Assembly (NCBI GenBank): GCA_033852175.1
Contig: JAWSUY010000006.1
Span: forward strand, 151,834 to 215,833
DNA: 64,000 bases
DNA from: Agarilytica sp033852175
GTDB taxonomy: Bacteria; Pseudomonadota; Gammaproteobacteria; Pseudomonadales; Cellvibrionaceae
Direction: 5' to 3'
The notes beneath the pieces were generated by a model. That model searched no databases. It saw only the letters and a list, made by a program, of their open reading frames with translations, and had not been told where the DNA came from. Numbering within the stretch: position 1 is the stretch's first letter; each line of letters opens with the position of its first letter. Made by a program: the position numbers and the translations under genes. Positions 23,800 to 32,307 of the stretch are shown piece after piece.

Positions 23800-24885
23800 A
23801 TGCAGCTAAAGAAAATTCCAACGACAATCGTCACCGGTTTTTTAGGCAGTGGTAAAACCACCTTATTGTCTAACGTTTTAAAACAGGCCGCTGGTAAGCG
23901 TATCGCCGTCATCGTCAATGAATTCGGTGAGTTGGATATTGATGCCGACCTATTGCGTAGCTGCCCCCTAGATTGCGACGACGAATCAGCCACAGTTGCA
24001 CAAGGTGAAAACGGTATTTACGAATTAGCCAATGGTTGTATTTGCTGCACCGTAGAAGAAGAATTTTTACCGGTAATGAAGCAGTTGGTTGAGCGTCGCG
24101 ACGACATCGACTATATCCTTATCGAAACTTCGGGTTTGGCATTGCCAAAGCCATTAGTTCAAGCGTTTAACTGGCCAGAAATAAAACAATACTGTACCGT
24201 CGATGCAGTCATTACCGTAATCGATGGCCCTGCCGTTGCCGCGGGTCGTTTTGCCCACAATGAAGAACAAGTTCAAGCACAGCGTCTAGCAGACGAAAGT
24301 TTAGATCATGATCCCAGCTTAAAAGAATTGTTAGACGACCAGCTCAGTGCAGCTGATTTAGTGGTAGTTAGCAAAAACGATTTATTAGATGAAGACGCGC
24401 GTAATCGTGTAAAAATCATTGTCGATGGCCTAGTGCCGAGCGAAGTCAAAACCACCTACATCAGCAATGGTGAAGTACCCTTAGATATCCTAATGGGCAT
24501 TGAAGCGGCGACTGAAGAAAAAATTGATCATATTCATAACCATCATGATGCTCATCATGCCCACGGCGAACATCACGACCATGCCCACGATCACTTTGAT
24601 TCTTTTGTGATTACACTGGGTGAAGTCGACGCAGATAAAATACAGAGTGTTTTAAATGCTTTGCTGGCTGAGCACACCATTTATCGCGCAAAAGGTTTCG
24701 CCGCTTTACCGGGCAAGCCAATGCGGCAAGTGATACAAGCGGTTGGTAAGCGTTTAGATGTTCACTTTGATCGCCTCTGGACCGCAGATGAAGAACGCTT
24801 AACTCAACTAGTCTTTATCGGCAAAGGCATCAGCAAAGAGATCATCCTAAAAGCCTTGCAAGAAGCAGAGGTGGCCGTCGCCTAA
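23800..24885 (+). CDS. cobW: CobW-family (COG0523) GTPase metallochaperone
   Basis: This 361-residue G3E-family GTPase has the P-loop GFLGSGKT at residues 13-20, IVNEFGELDIDADLL near 38-52, the metal motif GCICC near 78-82, an ETSGLALPKPL block and a C-terminal CobW domain. A His-rich loop between the two domains (about 245-266, HIHNHHDAHHAHGEHHDHAH) is likely a metal buffer or binding site. CobW is thought to deliver cobalt to the CobNST-type chelatase using GTP. It overlaps cobN by one base (TAATG at 24883-24887). It probably belongs to the riboswitch-controlled unit, 519 bases after the receptor gene. Confidence 0.93.
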   Translation: MQLKKIPTTIVTGFLGSGKTTLLSNVLKQAAGKRIAVIVNEFGELDIDADLLRSCPLDCDDESATVAQGENGIYELANGCICCTVEEEFLPVMKQLVERRDDIDYILIETSGLALPKPLVQAFNWPEIKQYCTVDAVITVIDGPAVAAGRFAHNEEQVQAQRLADESLDHDPSLKELLDDQLSAADLVVVSKNDLLDEDARNRVKIIVDGLVPSEVKTTYISNGEVPLDILMGIEAATEEKIDHIHNHHDAHHAHGEHHDHAHDHFDSFVITLGEVDADKIQSVLNALLAEHTIYRAKGFAALPGKPMRQVIQAVGKRLDVHFDRLWTADEERLTQLVFIGKGISKEIILKALQEAEVAVA

Positions 24886-27800
24886 TGCACCTACTGGCGG
24901 CTCAGCCCGGAGGATTTGTCGATGATGAAGGCATCATCGACCTTCAGCAGTCGCCAGCCGCTATCGTCATCCTGTCGGCGGCAGATAGCGCCTTGGCCGC
25001 CTTGGCCAACAGCGCAGAATCATTACCCGAAAAATTCCCCAGTATTCGTTTAGCCAACTGGATGCAGTTGATCAAACCTGCCGCCTTTGATTTATACGAA
25101 GACAAAGTTCTTCAAAACACGAAAATAGTCGTATTGTCTTTATTGGGCGGGGTAAATTACTGGCAATACGGGTTTGAACGATTGGTCGCGTGGAGTAAAG
25201 CCCAACCGGATAGAAAATTAATTATCGTACCCGGCGACAATGCGCCCGACGAAAGTTTATTTTCAGCTTCAAACGTTAATGAAAGCGAAGCCGTTTTAGT
25301 TTGGCGATTTCTGCGCGAAGGCGGAGCTATTAACAACCAGCAGTTGTTTAACTTTCTCGCCAGTAACTATTTAAATTATTATGCCCTCTGGCATGATCCA
25401 GAAGTTTTACCACGCTGCATGCTCTACATGCCGCAATCAAAATTGAAACATTCGCAAGCCTGTTTTATTGATTGGGAAAAACGCTGGAAAAAATCAACAA
25501 CAAAGAATTCGCGCGTCTGCGCCATATTGTTTTATCGCAGCCATCTACAAAGCGCCAATACAGCCATGTTTGATGGCCTGATTGACGTTTTAGAATCGCA
25601 AGGCCTGCAACCCTTGCCGATCGCCATTGCTTCATTAAAAGACTCAGAATCCTTAGTCTTGGTGAATGCGCTTATCGAACAAGCCGATGCAAAGCTTATT
25701 ATTAATACCACTGGCTTTGCGAGTAATAGTGTTTCCGCGCCGGATTTGTCGTCCCAGCCCAGCACCTTCCAATCGCCGTTTACAAAATCGATTCCAGTGT
25801 TGCAGCTTGTACTATCAAGCAGTACCGAAGAAGACTGGCAGAGCAGCAGCCAAGGCTTGCGTAGTCGCGACATAGCTATGCAAATAGTCTTGCCAGAAAT
25901 GGACGGACGCATTGTTACGCGGGCAATCAGTTTTAAATCTGAAGCCTATTATTGCGAGCGTTGTGAAATTTCCGTTGTGCGTTACGCCCTGCATCAAGAG
26001 CGCGCAACATTCGTAGCCAAGTTGGCCGCACGCTATTGCGAGCTGTCGACGAAAACCAATAGTGAAAAACGCATTGCCTTAATCTTGGCGAACTACCCAA
26101 CCAAAGATGGGCGCATTGGCAATGGCGTGGGTTTGGATACCCCCGAGTCGACGATTAATATTTTGCAGGCTTTAGCCGCAGATAATTATCCCGTGGTGGA
26201 TATTCCCGAAAACGGAACCGCACTGATCGAAGCCTTACTCGAATCAGTCACCAATAATCCTAACACCCTACACAACTTACCCTGCTGGCAAAGCATCAGC
26301 ATGGATGATTACTGGAGCGGTTTTAAACAATTATCGCAATCATGTCAGCATGCCGTCATCAACCAATGGGGCCAACCACAAGACGATCCAAAATGCCGTA
26401 ATAACCGCATTATGTTAGCTGGTATCCGTCTAGGTGAAACTTTTATTGGTATTCAACCGGCGCGCGGATTTAATATGGATTTACTGGCTAATTACCACGA
26501 TCCCGATTTAATCCCACCGCACAGTTATTTAGCGTTTTATTTTTGGCTGCGTCATTGCTACCAAGTCGATGCCGTTATCCACGTTGGCAAACATGGCAAC
26601 CTTGAATGGTTGCCGGGTAAAGGCTCCGCGTTATCTGAAAATTGCTGGCCCGATATTGCCTTGGGGCCAATGCCACACTTCTATCCTTTTATCGTCAACG
26701 ACCCAGGCGAAGGCGCCCAAGCAAAACGTCGTAGCCAAGCCGTCATCATCGATCACCTAATGCCACCTATGACGCGTGCAGAAGTGTACGGCGAACTTGC
26801 AGAGCTAGAAACATTAGTCGACGAATATTACCAAGCCATGGGCATGGATATTCGTCGTGAGGAATGGCTGCGCGAAAAAATCTTGCAGCTGGTTAAATCA
26901 ACCAATGTTTTGCAAGAACTTGTCTGCGGCCAAAAGAATGAGAGCGTAGAAGACCAAGAAGTTTTGGCGGAGCTGGATACGTATCTTTGTGATATCAAAG
27001 AAGCGCAAATTCGGCATGGTCTACATATATTGGGTGCCTTACCCAAGACATCAAAATTGAGCGATACGATTGTCGCCTTGCTACGATTGCCGCGCGGGTC
27101 CGAACCCGAAGCGCAAGGCATATTGCACAATATTGCCAAGGATCTAAATTTACTCCATAAAGGTGAGCGCTTCGATCCCTTAGCGATCAAGGGCGAAACT
27201 TGGGAAGGTGAAAAACCCTTAGCCTTATGTGATTCTGCATTGAGTGGAGTCGGTGGAGCAGTTGAGATGGGTGAGACAACTGAAGTAAGGAATAGCGATA
27301 CAAACAAAAGCCCCTGGCGAACCGATGCAGATGCACGCGAGCGCTTAGAGCTGCTCGCCATGCATTGGATTGAGACATACGTATTAAAAGAAACAGAAAT
27401 AACGCCTCAGTTTCGACAAGACTTCCCCGCGAGTTATGCGCAACTTAATTATGCGCGCTCCATATTAGTTCCTGCACTTAATAAAAGTGCCGAGCAAGAA
27501 ATACAAGCGCTAGTCTCCGGCTTAAACGGAAAGTTTATTGAACCCGGTCCCAGTGGTGCACCGACACGGGGCCGCTTAGACACCTTGCCCACCGGTCGCA
27601 ACTTTTACTCCGTCGACAACCGTTCGATACCATCACAGGCCGCTTGGGCGCTCGGCCAACTTTCGGCACAAGCCTTAATTGAACGACACCTGCAAGAACA
27701 CGGCGATTATCCGAAGCAATTAGGTTTATCTGTTTGGGGTACCGCGACCATGCGAACGGGTGGAGATGATATTGCCCAAGCCTTTGCCCTAATGGGAATA

Positions 27801-28886
27801 AAACCCGTTTGGGCAGCCGGGTCTCAACGTGTTATCGATTTTGAAATTATTCCCTGCATGCTGCTCAATCGTCCGCGCGTTGACGTAACCTTGCGTGTGT
27901 CCGGTTTTTTCCGCGATGCCTTTCCCAATGTTATGAAACTTTACGATGCAGCGGTTTTGGCTATTGCGAAATACGACGACCCTGGTGGCATGAACACCAT
28001 TAAAAACAATATTAATGCGCGTGCAGAAAGTTTAGTGGCGGAAGGTCTGGATCAAGAAAGCGCGCAACGGCAAGCAAGTTACCGAGTATTCGGCAGCAAG
28101 CCGGGTGCCTATGGCGCAGGCCTGCAAGGCTTAATCGATGAGCGCTGCTGGGAAACGCGTGACGACCTTGCCGACGCCTATTTAAACTGGGGCGGCTATG
28201 CTTATGGTGATCATGGCCATAAATATGATGATACTACTGATAGTGATGGTAGCAGCAACAATAAAAATAACAATAAAAGCGGAACAACACTGGCCGATAG
28301 CGATGGTATAGAAGCACCGCAAGCATTTAAACACCAACTCAGTCAGCTCGAAGCCGTGGTGCAAAACCAAGACAACCGCGAACACGATTTATTAGATTCC
28401 GACGATTACTATCAATTCCAAGGGGGCATGGCCAACGCCGTGACGGCATTTTCGGGTGCAGATCCCGTGATCTATCACAACGATCACTCAAACCCTTCGG
28501 CGCCAAAAATTCGCACTTTAAAAGAAGAATTAAACCGAGTGATTCGCTCGCGAGTCTTAAACCCCAAATGGATTAAAGGCATGCAAGAGCATGGCTACAA
28601 AGGCGCCTTTGAAATGGCCGCAACCGTGGACTATCTATTCGCCTACGACGCCACGACAAATTTAATCGATGACTATCAATATCAAAATGTTGCCGATGCC
28701 CTAATCTTCGACGAAAACAACCAAACCTTTATGCAAGCGAATAACCCCAGCGCTTTAGAAGAAATGGCCGAGCGTTTACTCGAAGCTACCCAGCGAGGTC
28801 TATGGCAAGAGCCGGGCGACTACGCAGATAAGCTGCAAGATCTATTACTGGCAATCGACGCACAGCAAGAAGGGGGAGGATCATAA
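24885..28886 (+). CDS. cobN: cobaltochelatase large subunit (CobN)
   Basis: This 1333-residue protein belongs to the CobN/ChlH/BchH family, which binds the tetrapyrrole and inserts the metal with an AAA+ motor. Family blocks include FQPARGFNMDLLANYHDPDL-like sequence near residue 525, VDAVIHVGKHGNLEWLPGK near 562-580, PFIVNDPGEGAQAKRR, and near the C-terminus SGFFRDAFPNVMKLYDAA, FGSKPGAYGAGLQGLID and WGGYAYGDHGHKYDD. A low-complexity insertion (DSDGSSNNKNNNKSG, about 1118-1135) is unusual. No CobS or CobT is visible; the ChlI/D-type protein at 60-1838 is the likely motor. It is coupled to cobW and cbiB by TAATG overlaps at both ends. Confidence 0.95.
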   Translation: MHLLAAQPGGFVDDEGIIDLQQSPAAIVILSAADSALAALANSAESLPEKFPSIRLANWMQLIKPAAFDLYEDKVLQNTKIVVLSLLGGVNYWQYGFERLVAWSKAQPDRKLIIVPGDNAPDESLFSASNVNESEAVLVWRFLREGGAINNQQLFNFLASNYLNYYALWHDPEVLPRCMLYMPQSKLKHSQACFIDWEKRWKKSTTKNSRVCAILFYRSHLQSANTAMFDGLIDVLESQGLQPLPIAIASLKDSESLVLVNALIEQADAKLIINTTGFASNSVSAPDLSSQPSTFQSPFTKSIPVLQLVLSSSTEEDWQSSSQGLRSRDIAMQIVLPEMDGRIVTRAISFKSEAYYCERCEISVVRYALHQERATFVAKLAARYCELSTKTNSEKRIALILANYPTKDGRIGNGVGLDTPESTINILQALAADNYPVVDIPENGTALIEALLESVTNNPNTLHNLPCWQSISMDDYWSGFKQLSQSCQHAVINQWGQPQDDPKCRNNRIMLAGIRLGETFIGIQPARGFNMDLLANYHDPDLIPPHSYLAFYFWLRHCYQVDAVIHVGKHGNLEWLPGKGSALSENCWPDIALGPMPHFYPFIVNDPGEGAQAKRRSQAVIIDHLMPPMTRAEVYGELAELETLVDEYYQAMGMDIRREEWLREKILQLVKSTNVLQELVCGQKNESVEDQEVLAELDTYLCDIKEAQIRHGLHILGALPKTSKLSDTIVALLRLPRGSEPEAQGILHNIAKDLNLLHKGERFDPLAIKGETWEGEKPLALCDSALSGVGGAVEMGETTEVRNSDTNKSPWRTDADARERLELLAMHWIETYVLKETEITPQFRQDFPASYAQLNYARSILVPALNKSAEQEIQALVSGLNGKFIEPGPSGAPTRGRLDTLPTGRNFYSVDNRSIPSQAAWALGQLSAQALIERHLQEHGDYPKQLGLSVWGTATMRTGGDDIAQAFALMGIKPVWAAGSQRVIDFEIIPCMLLNRPRVDVTLRVSGFFRDAFPNVMKLYDAAVLAIAKYDDPGGMNTIKNNINARAESLVAEGLDQESAQRQASYRVFGSKPGAYGAGLQGLIDERCWETRDDLADAYLNWGGYAYGDHGHKYDDTTDSDGSSNNKNNNKSGTTLADSDGIEAPQAFKHQLSQLEAVVQNQDNREHDLLDSDDYYQFQGGMANAVTAFSGADPVIYHNDHSNPSAPKIRTLKEELNRVIRSRVLNPKWIKGMQEHGYKGAFEMAATVDYLFAYDATTNLIDDYQYQNVADALIFDENNQTFMQANNPSALEEMAERLLEATQRGLWQEPGDYADKLQDLLLAIDAQQEGGGS

Positions 28887-29956
28887 TGCTGACAAGTGTA
28901 GTGGTCATAAGCGCTTTGATTCTTGATCGTATATTCGGAGAGCCTTCACGCTTTCATCCCTTAGTGGGTTTTGGCTCAATTGTGGATAAACTGGAAGCGT
29001 TTTTAAATAGCAATAGTACAGATGCTCGGGAAAGGAATGATAATGAGGGTGAGAGTAGAGGTGAAGATAAGGAAAGTCTAGCGGCCGAAATTCAAGATAA
29101 AAATTTCAAAATTGACAAAGGCGGCAATAAAGAACACTTCAAAATAATACAAAGACTTTCTCAAAAACAGAAAGGCATACTCGCCGTATTCCTGGCAATT
29201 ACTCCCTTTGTTTTTATAGCAGGCTTAGTGACGTTCCTGCTGAATGACTCCGGTCTCCTGATGACAGTTTTTGCATCCGTGGTCTTATACGCTGCAATTG
29301 GTTATCGGAGCCTAATCGAACACGCCGATAGAATCCGCCTGCCCCTGTCTCGGAATAAGCTCCCCGAAGCGCGCAAAGCGGTTGGTATGATTGTTAGTCG
29401 CGATACAGAAAACTTAGAAGAAAGTGATATAGCAAAAGCCGCTACGGAATCCGTATTGGAAAATGGTGCCGATGCAATTTTCGCCGCGATATTCTGGTTC
29501 TGTTTGCTGGGTGTTCCCGGCGTTATTTTATATCGATTGAGCAATACACTAGACGCAATGTGGGGCTATAAAAATACACGGTTTAAACAATTTGGCTGGG
29601 CCGCCGCCCGTTTAGACGATGTCCTCAATTTTGTTCCCGCACGATTAACCGCCTTAAGCTACGCATTGGTTGGCGAAACGACACAAGCGATAAAGTGTTG
29701 GCAGCAGCAGGGCTTTAGCTGGAAAAGTCCCAATGCAGGCCCTGTGATGTCAGCTGGTGCTGGAGCGATAAACGTATCCCTCGGCGGTGCTGCGCAATAT
29801 CATAACGAAATTCAGCAGAGACAAAACCTTGGCCCCAGTGAAAATGATGGCGGTGATGCACCCCAAGCAGGTTCTATCGCAAAAGCCTGTGAACTTTTAA
29901 AGAAAAGTATCATCTTGTGGTGCTTGGTTATTGTCGTAGTGGATGTGTGGTTATGA
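28886..29956 (+). CDS. cbiB: adenosylcobinamide-phosphate synthase (CbiB; CobD in aerobic nomenclature)
   Basis: This 356-residue inner-membrane protein attaches the aminopropanol arm to cobyric acid. It starts with ISALILDRIFGEPSRFHPLVGFG (first residues of this block at about 8) and later shows RLPEARKAVGMIVSRDT-like sequence, ENGADAIFAAIFW, YRLSNTLDAMWGY and AARLDDVLNFVPARLTA, all family hallmarks. A hydrophilic insertion of about 60 residues after residue 45 (DARERNDNEGESRGEDKES and on) lengthens it beyond the usual 310-320. It overlaps cobN by TAATG and the next gene by ATGA. Several hydrophobic segments (about 95-130, 185-205, 340-355) support membrane location. Confidence 0.93.
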   Translation: MLTSVVVISALILDRIFGEPSRFHPLVGFGSIVDKLEAFLNSNSTDARERNDNEGESRGEDKESLAAEIQDKNFKIDKGGNKEHFKIIQRLSQKQKGILAVFLAITPFVFIAGLVTFLLNDSGLLMTVFASVVLYAAIGYRSLIEHADRIRLPLSRNKLPEARKAVGMIVSRDTENLEESDIAKAATESVLENGADAIFAAIFWFCLLGVPGVILYRLSNTLDAMWGYKNTRFKQFGWAAARLDDVLNFVPARLTALSYALVGETTQAIKCWQQQGFSWKSPNAGPVMSAGAGAINVSLGGAAQYHNEIQQRQNLGPSENDGGDAPQAGSIAKACELLKKSIILWCLVIVVVDVWL

Positions 29957-31071
29957 ATCGTGAATTACCTTTACCTCTTCATGGCGGCGATATAATTTCC
30001 GCGAGCGAGCGTTACAATATTTCCGTAGAAGAATGGATCGATCTGTCCACCGGCATTAACCCCGCTCCTTACCCGTTTAACGATATCGGTACTGAGTGTT
30101 TTTCGCGTTTACCGTATACAGACCCAGAATTTATACAAGCCGTTACCGGCTATTATGGCTGCGAGAACTTTGTTGCGGTAACGGGCACGCAAGCGGCCAT
30201 ACAAGCACTGCCGTCGCTGTTAAAAAGGCAACCGATACTCATACCTGAAGTGGGCTACCAAGAACACGTAAAGCACTGGTCGAAATCCCAAACATCGCTG
30301 AACTATTATCCCTCGATAGATTCTGGTGAAATGATTAAGTCCATTGATCACCAACTGGCTGACAATAATGCTCAGCATTTACTTGTGATCAATCCGAATA
30401 ACCCCACAACTGTTAACGTTTCAACGTCACAATTGATCACGTGGGCGCAGCAATTAGCCGAAGGTGCTTATCTCATTGTCGATGAAGCGTTTATGGACCT
30501 GAGGCCACAAGAAAGTATTCTGACTGAAGAAATGAGTCCCGAGAATATTATCGTGTTACGCTCCTTTGGTAAATTCTTCGGTTTAGCGGGTATTCGCTTA
30601 GGTTTTGTTTTTGCTAACGATTTACTGCTCAAATCTTTAGGTAATACGCTAGGCCTATGGCAAGTGAACGGGCCAGCGCAGGCCATTGCGATTCAAGCCT
30701 TGAATGACAAAACATGGCAATCTGAAACCGGTGATCACATTGCGCAATACGCCGATTTTACCCGCAAGATGTTTTCCCCTGTATTTAAACTGTTGGGTGT
30801 TGAAGCCATTCATCACGAAGGCCTATTCTCCTCATATACTTTAGAGCAGGATCAAGCATTGTGGCTGAACGAAAAGCTGGCGCGGTCGGGAATTCTAACG
30901 CGTGTAATCATGCTGAAAAATAAAAAGGCGTTATTACGTGTGGGCGTGCTTTCCCCAAAGACTTTAAGCGCTGTTAAAGAAGAACTAATCAGAAAAGTGA
31001 TCGATGAGTGTTGCGAAGCCTTGCGATCCAATTTCAAAACCAATTCCAATTCCAAAACCAATGAAAAATGA
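29953..31071 (+). CDS. cobC: PLP-dependent threonine-phosphate decarboxylase / cobalamin aminotransferase-like enzyme (CobC/CobD)
   Basis: This 372-residue fold-type I PLP enzyme is related to histidinol-phosphate aminotransferase. It begins MNRELPLPLHGGDIISASER, with IDLSTGINPAPYPF, VTGTQAAIQALP, VINPNNPTT and the Schiff-base lysine region VLRSFGKFFGLAGIRLGF. In B12 synthesis this family makes (R)-1-amino-2-propanol phosphate from L-threonine phosphate. I chose ATG 29953, which overlaps the cbiB stop as ATGA; the longer frame from 29917 would start inside cbiB. The Ser/Asn/Lys-rich tail (FKTNSNSKTNEK) is low-complexity. The stop overlaps bluB by 4 bases. Confidence 0.92.
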   Translation: MNRELPLPLHGGDIISASERYNISVEEWIDLSTGINPAPYPFNDIGTECFSRLPYTDPEFIQAVTGYYGCENFVAVTGTQAAIQALPSLLKRQPILIPEVGYQEHVKHWSKSQTSLNYYPSIDSGEMIKSIDHQLADNNAQHLLVINPNNPTTVNVSTSQLITWAQQLAEGAYLIVDEAFMDLRPQESILTEEMSPENIIVLRSFGKFFGLAGIRLGFVFANDLLLKSLGNTLGLWQVNGPAQAIAIQALNDKTWQSETGDHIAQYADFTRKMFSPVFKLLGVEAIHHEGLFSSYTLEQDQALWLNEKLARSGILTRVIMLKNKKALLRVGVLSPKTLSAVKEELIRKVIDECCEALRSNFKTNSNSKTNEK

Positions 31072-31724
31072 CGATGAAGACCGATCATAGCTATACAGAA
31101 GAAGAAAAAAAAGCAGTGTATAAGGCCATGGCTGAGAGACGAGATATGCGGCATTTTACCAGTGATCCGGTAGATGCCAGCATTCTTCGGCGGATTTTCC
31201 TGGCAGGTCACATGGCCCCTAGTGTGGGATTAATGCAGCCTTGGCGTTTTATTCGGATTACGGATTACTCTATACGTCAGGGGGTTTTTAACATTGTTGA
31301 TAAGGAAAGAGCGCTCACTGCAGAGGCCTTGGGTGAACGTAAAGAAGAATTCTTAAAGTTAAAAGTGGAGGGCATATTGCAGTGTGCGGAACTTATTGTA
31401 GCGGCGCTTCCTGAGAATCGCGAGCAACATGTTTTCGGGCGTCGGACGATGCCCGAAATGGACTTAGCCTCTATTTCTTGTGCAATTCAAAATATGTGGT
31501 TAGCCTCTCGCGTCGAAGGGGTTGGCATGGGGTGGGTCTCTCTTTTCGACCCTGTAGAATTGATGAGTCTACTGAAAATGCCTGAGGGTAGTATGCCTGT
31601 TGCTATTTTGTGTGTTGGCCATGTGGATAAGTTTTACGAAAAACCCATGTTGGTACTTGAAAAATGGACGAAAGAGCAAGCTTTAGAGGATTTGATCTCG
31701 GAGAATGTTTGGGGGGCTGAATAG
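31068..31724 (+). CDS. bluB: 5,6-dimethylbenzimidazole synthase (BluB)
   Basis: This 218-residue flavin enzyme converts reduced FMN and oxygen to 5,6-dimethylbenzimidazole, the lower ligand of cobalamin. It has the nitroreductase-like fold with ERRDMRHFTSDPV, LAGHMAPSVGLMQPWRFI (FMN region), CAIQNMWLASRVEGVGMGWVS and AILCVGHVDKFYEKPML. It overlaps cobC by ATGA at 31068-31071; an in-frame ATG at 31074 is the alternative start. The reaction needs oxygen, in contrast to the oxygen-independent CbiD/CbiG route upstream. Only 44 bases separate its stop from the convergent globin gene. Confidence 0.95.
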   Translation: MTMKTDHSYTEEEKKAVYKAMAERRDMRHFTSDPVDASILRRIFLAGHMAPSVGLMQPWRFIRITDYSIRQGVFNIVDKERALTAEALGERKEEFLKLKVEGILQCAELIVAALPENREQHVFGRRTMPEMDLASISCAIQNMWLASRVEGVGMGWVSLFDPVELMSLLKMPEGSMPVAILCVGHVDKFYEKPMLVLEKWTKEQALEDLISENVWGAE

Positions 31725-31768
31725 AAAGTGTATGCTTAGGAGTTATACGTTTATGGTTTTATTGCGGT

Positions 31769-32194
31769 TTAATCGCCATCTTCTATATTGGCTGCGTGTT
31801 TCATCAGTTCTATGCCTGGAGATAGTGTTATTCTCCAAGCTATGCCGCATTTCTCATTGTAGTGACGGTAGTTGTTTTTAAGTGATATTAATAAGGTTGT
31901 TATAAATAGTTCATAAAATTGAGGCTCTATTTCCAGGACGTTTTTGTGATGCTTTCCTATTTTTATTAAATAATCGTCAGCGATTTTTGTGACAAAAAAG
32001 TTAGTCATATATGCAATAGCACTTCTTAACATACGTCGCTGCCGATGCATGTCAGTGTTTTTGAAGGCGTCTCTGACTTTTGGTGACGAGGATGTGAATA
32101 GATTATAAAAGTCGCTGAAAAACTGTTCGTCATTTTTCATGATGTGTTCGTAGCTATCGTTAAACAACTCATTAAAATCTACGGGATTATTCAT
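31769..32194 (-). CDS. globin-like haem protein
   Basis: This 141-residue protein has a helical globin pattern: FNELFNDSYEHIMKNDEQFF, DFYNLFTSSSPKVRDAFKN, TDMHRQRRMLRSAIAYM, then a probable proximal His in KIGKHHKNVLEIEPQFYELF and a C-terminal IAWRITLSPGIELM. This is the layout of single-domain bacterial globins, 135-150 residues long. No flavin reductase domain follows. The likely role is binding O2 or NO, or sensing. It lies downstream of nrdB on the same strand with a 113-base gap, so cotranscription is possible. The haem-ligating His is inferred from position. Confidence 0.75.
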   Translation of the reverse strand: MNNPVDFNELFNDSYEHIMKNDEQFFSDFYNLFTSSSPKVRDAFKNTDMHRQRRMLRSAIAYMTNFFVTKIADDYLIKIGKHHKNVLEIEPQFYELFITTLLISLKNNYRHYNEKCGIAWRITLSPGIELMKHAANIEDGD

Positions 32195-32307
32195 ATTAGC
32201 ATTCTGTTATTTTGTCGGATTTAGGTGGTTCTTGTTTTTTAATGCTGAATAAAGTTTGATGGCCGCTTTAGTTTTAACAAAAAATATTAAGGGTCGAGAT
32301 TGTTTTG

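Noticed and set aside
23304..23993. A 229-codon minus-strand frame across the gap before cobW and the start of cobW.
   Set aside because: It is antisense to a strongly supported gene and its 3' part simply translates the two intergenic repeats; similarity to the frame at 38849-39136 comes from the shared repeat, not from a protein.
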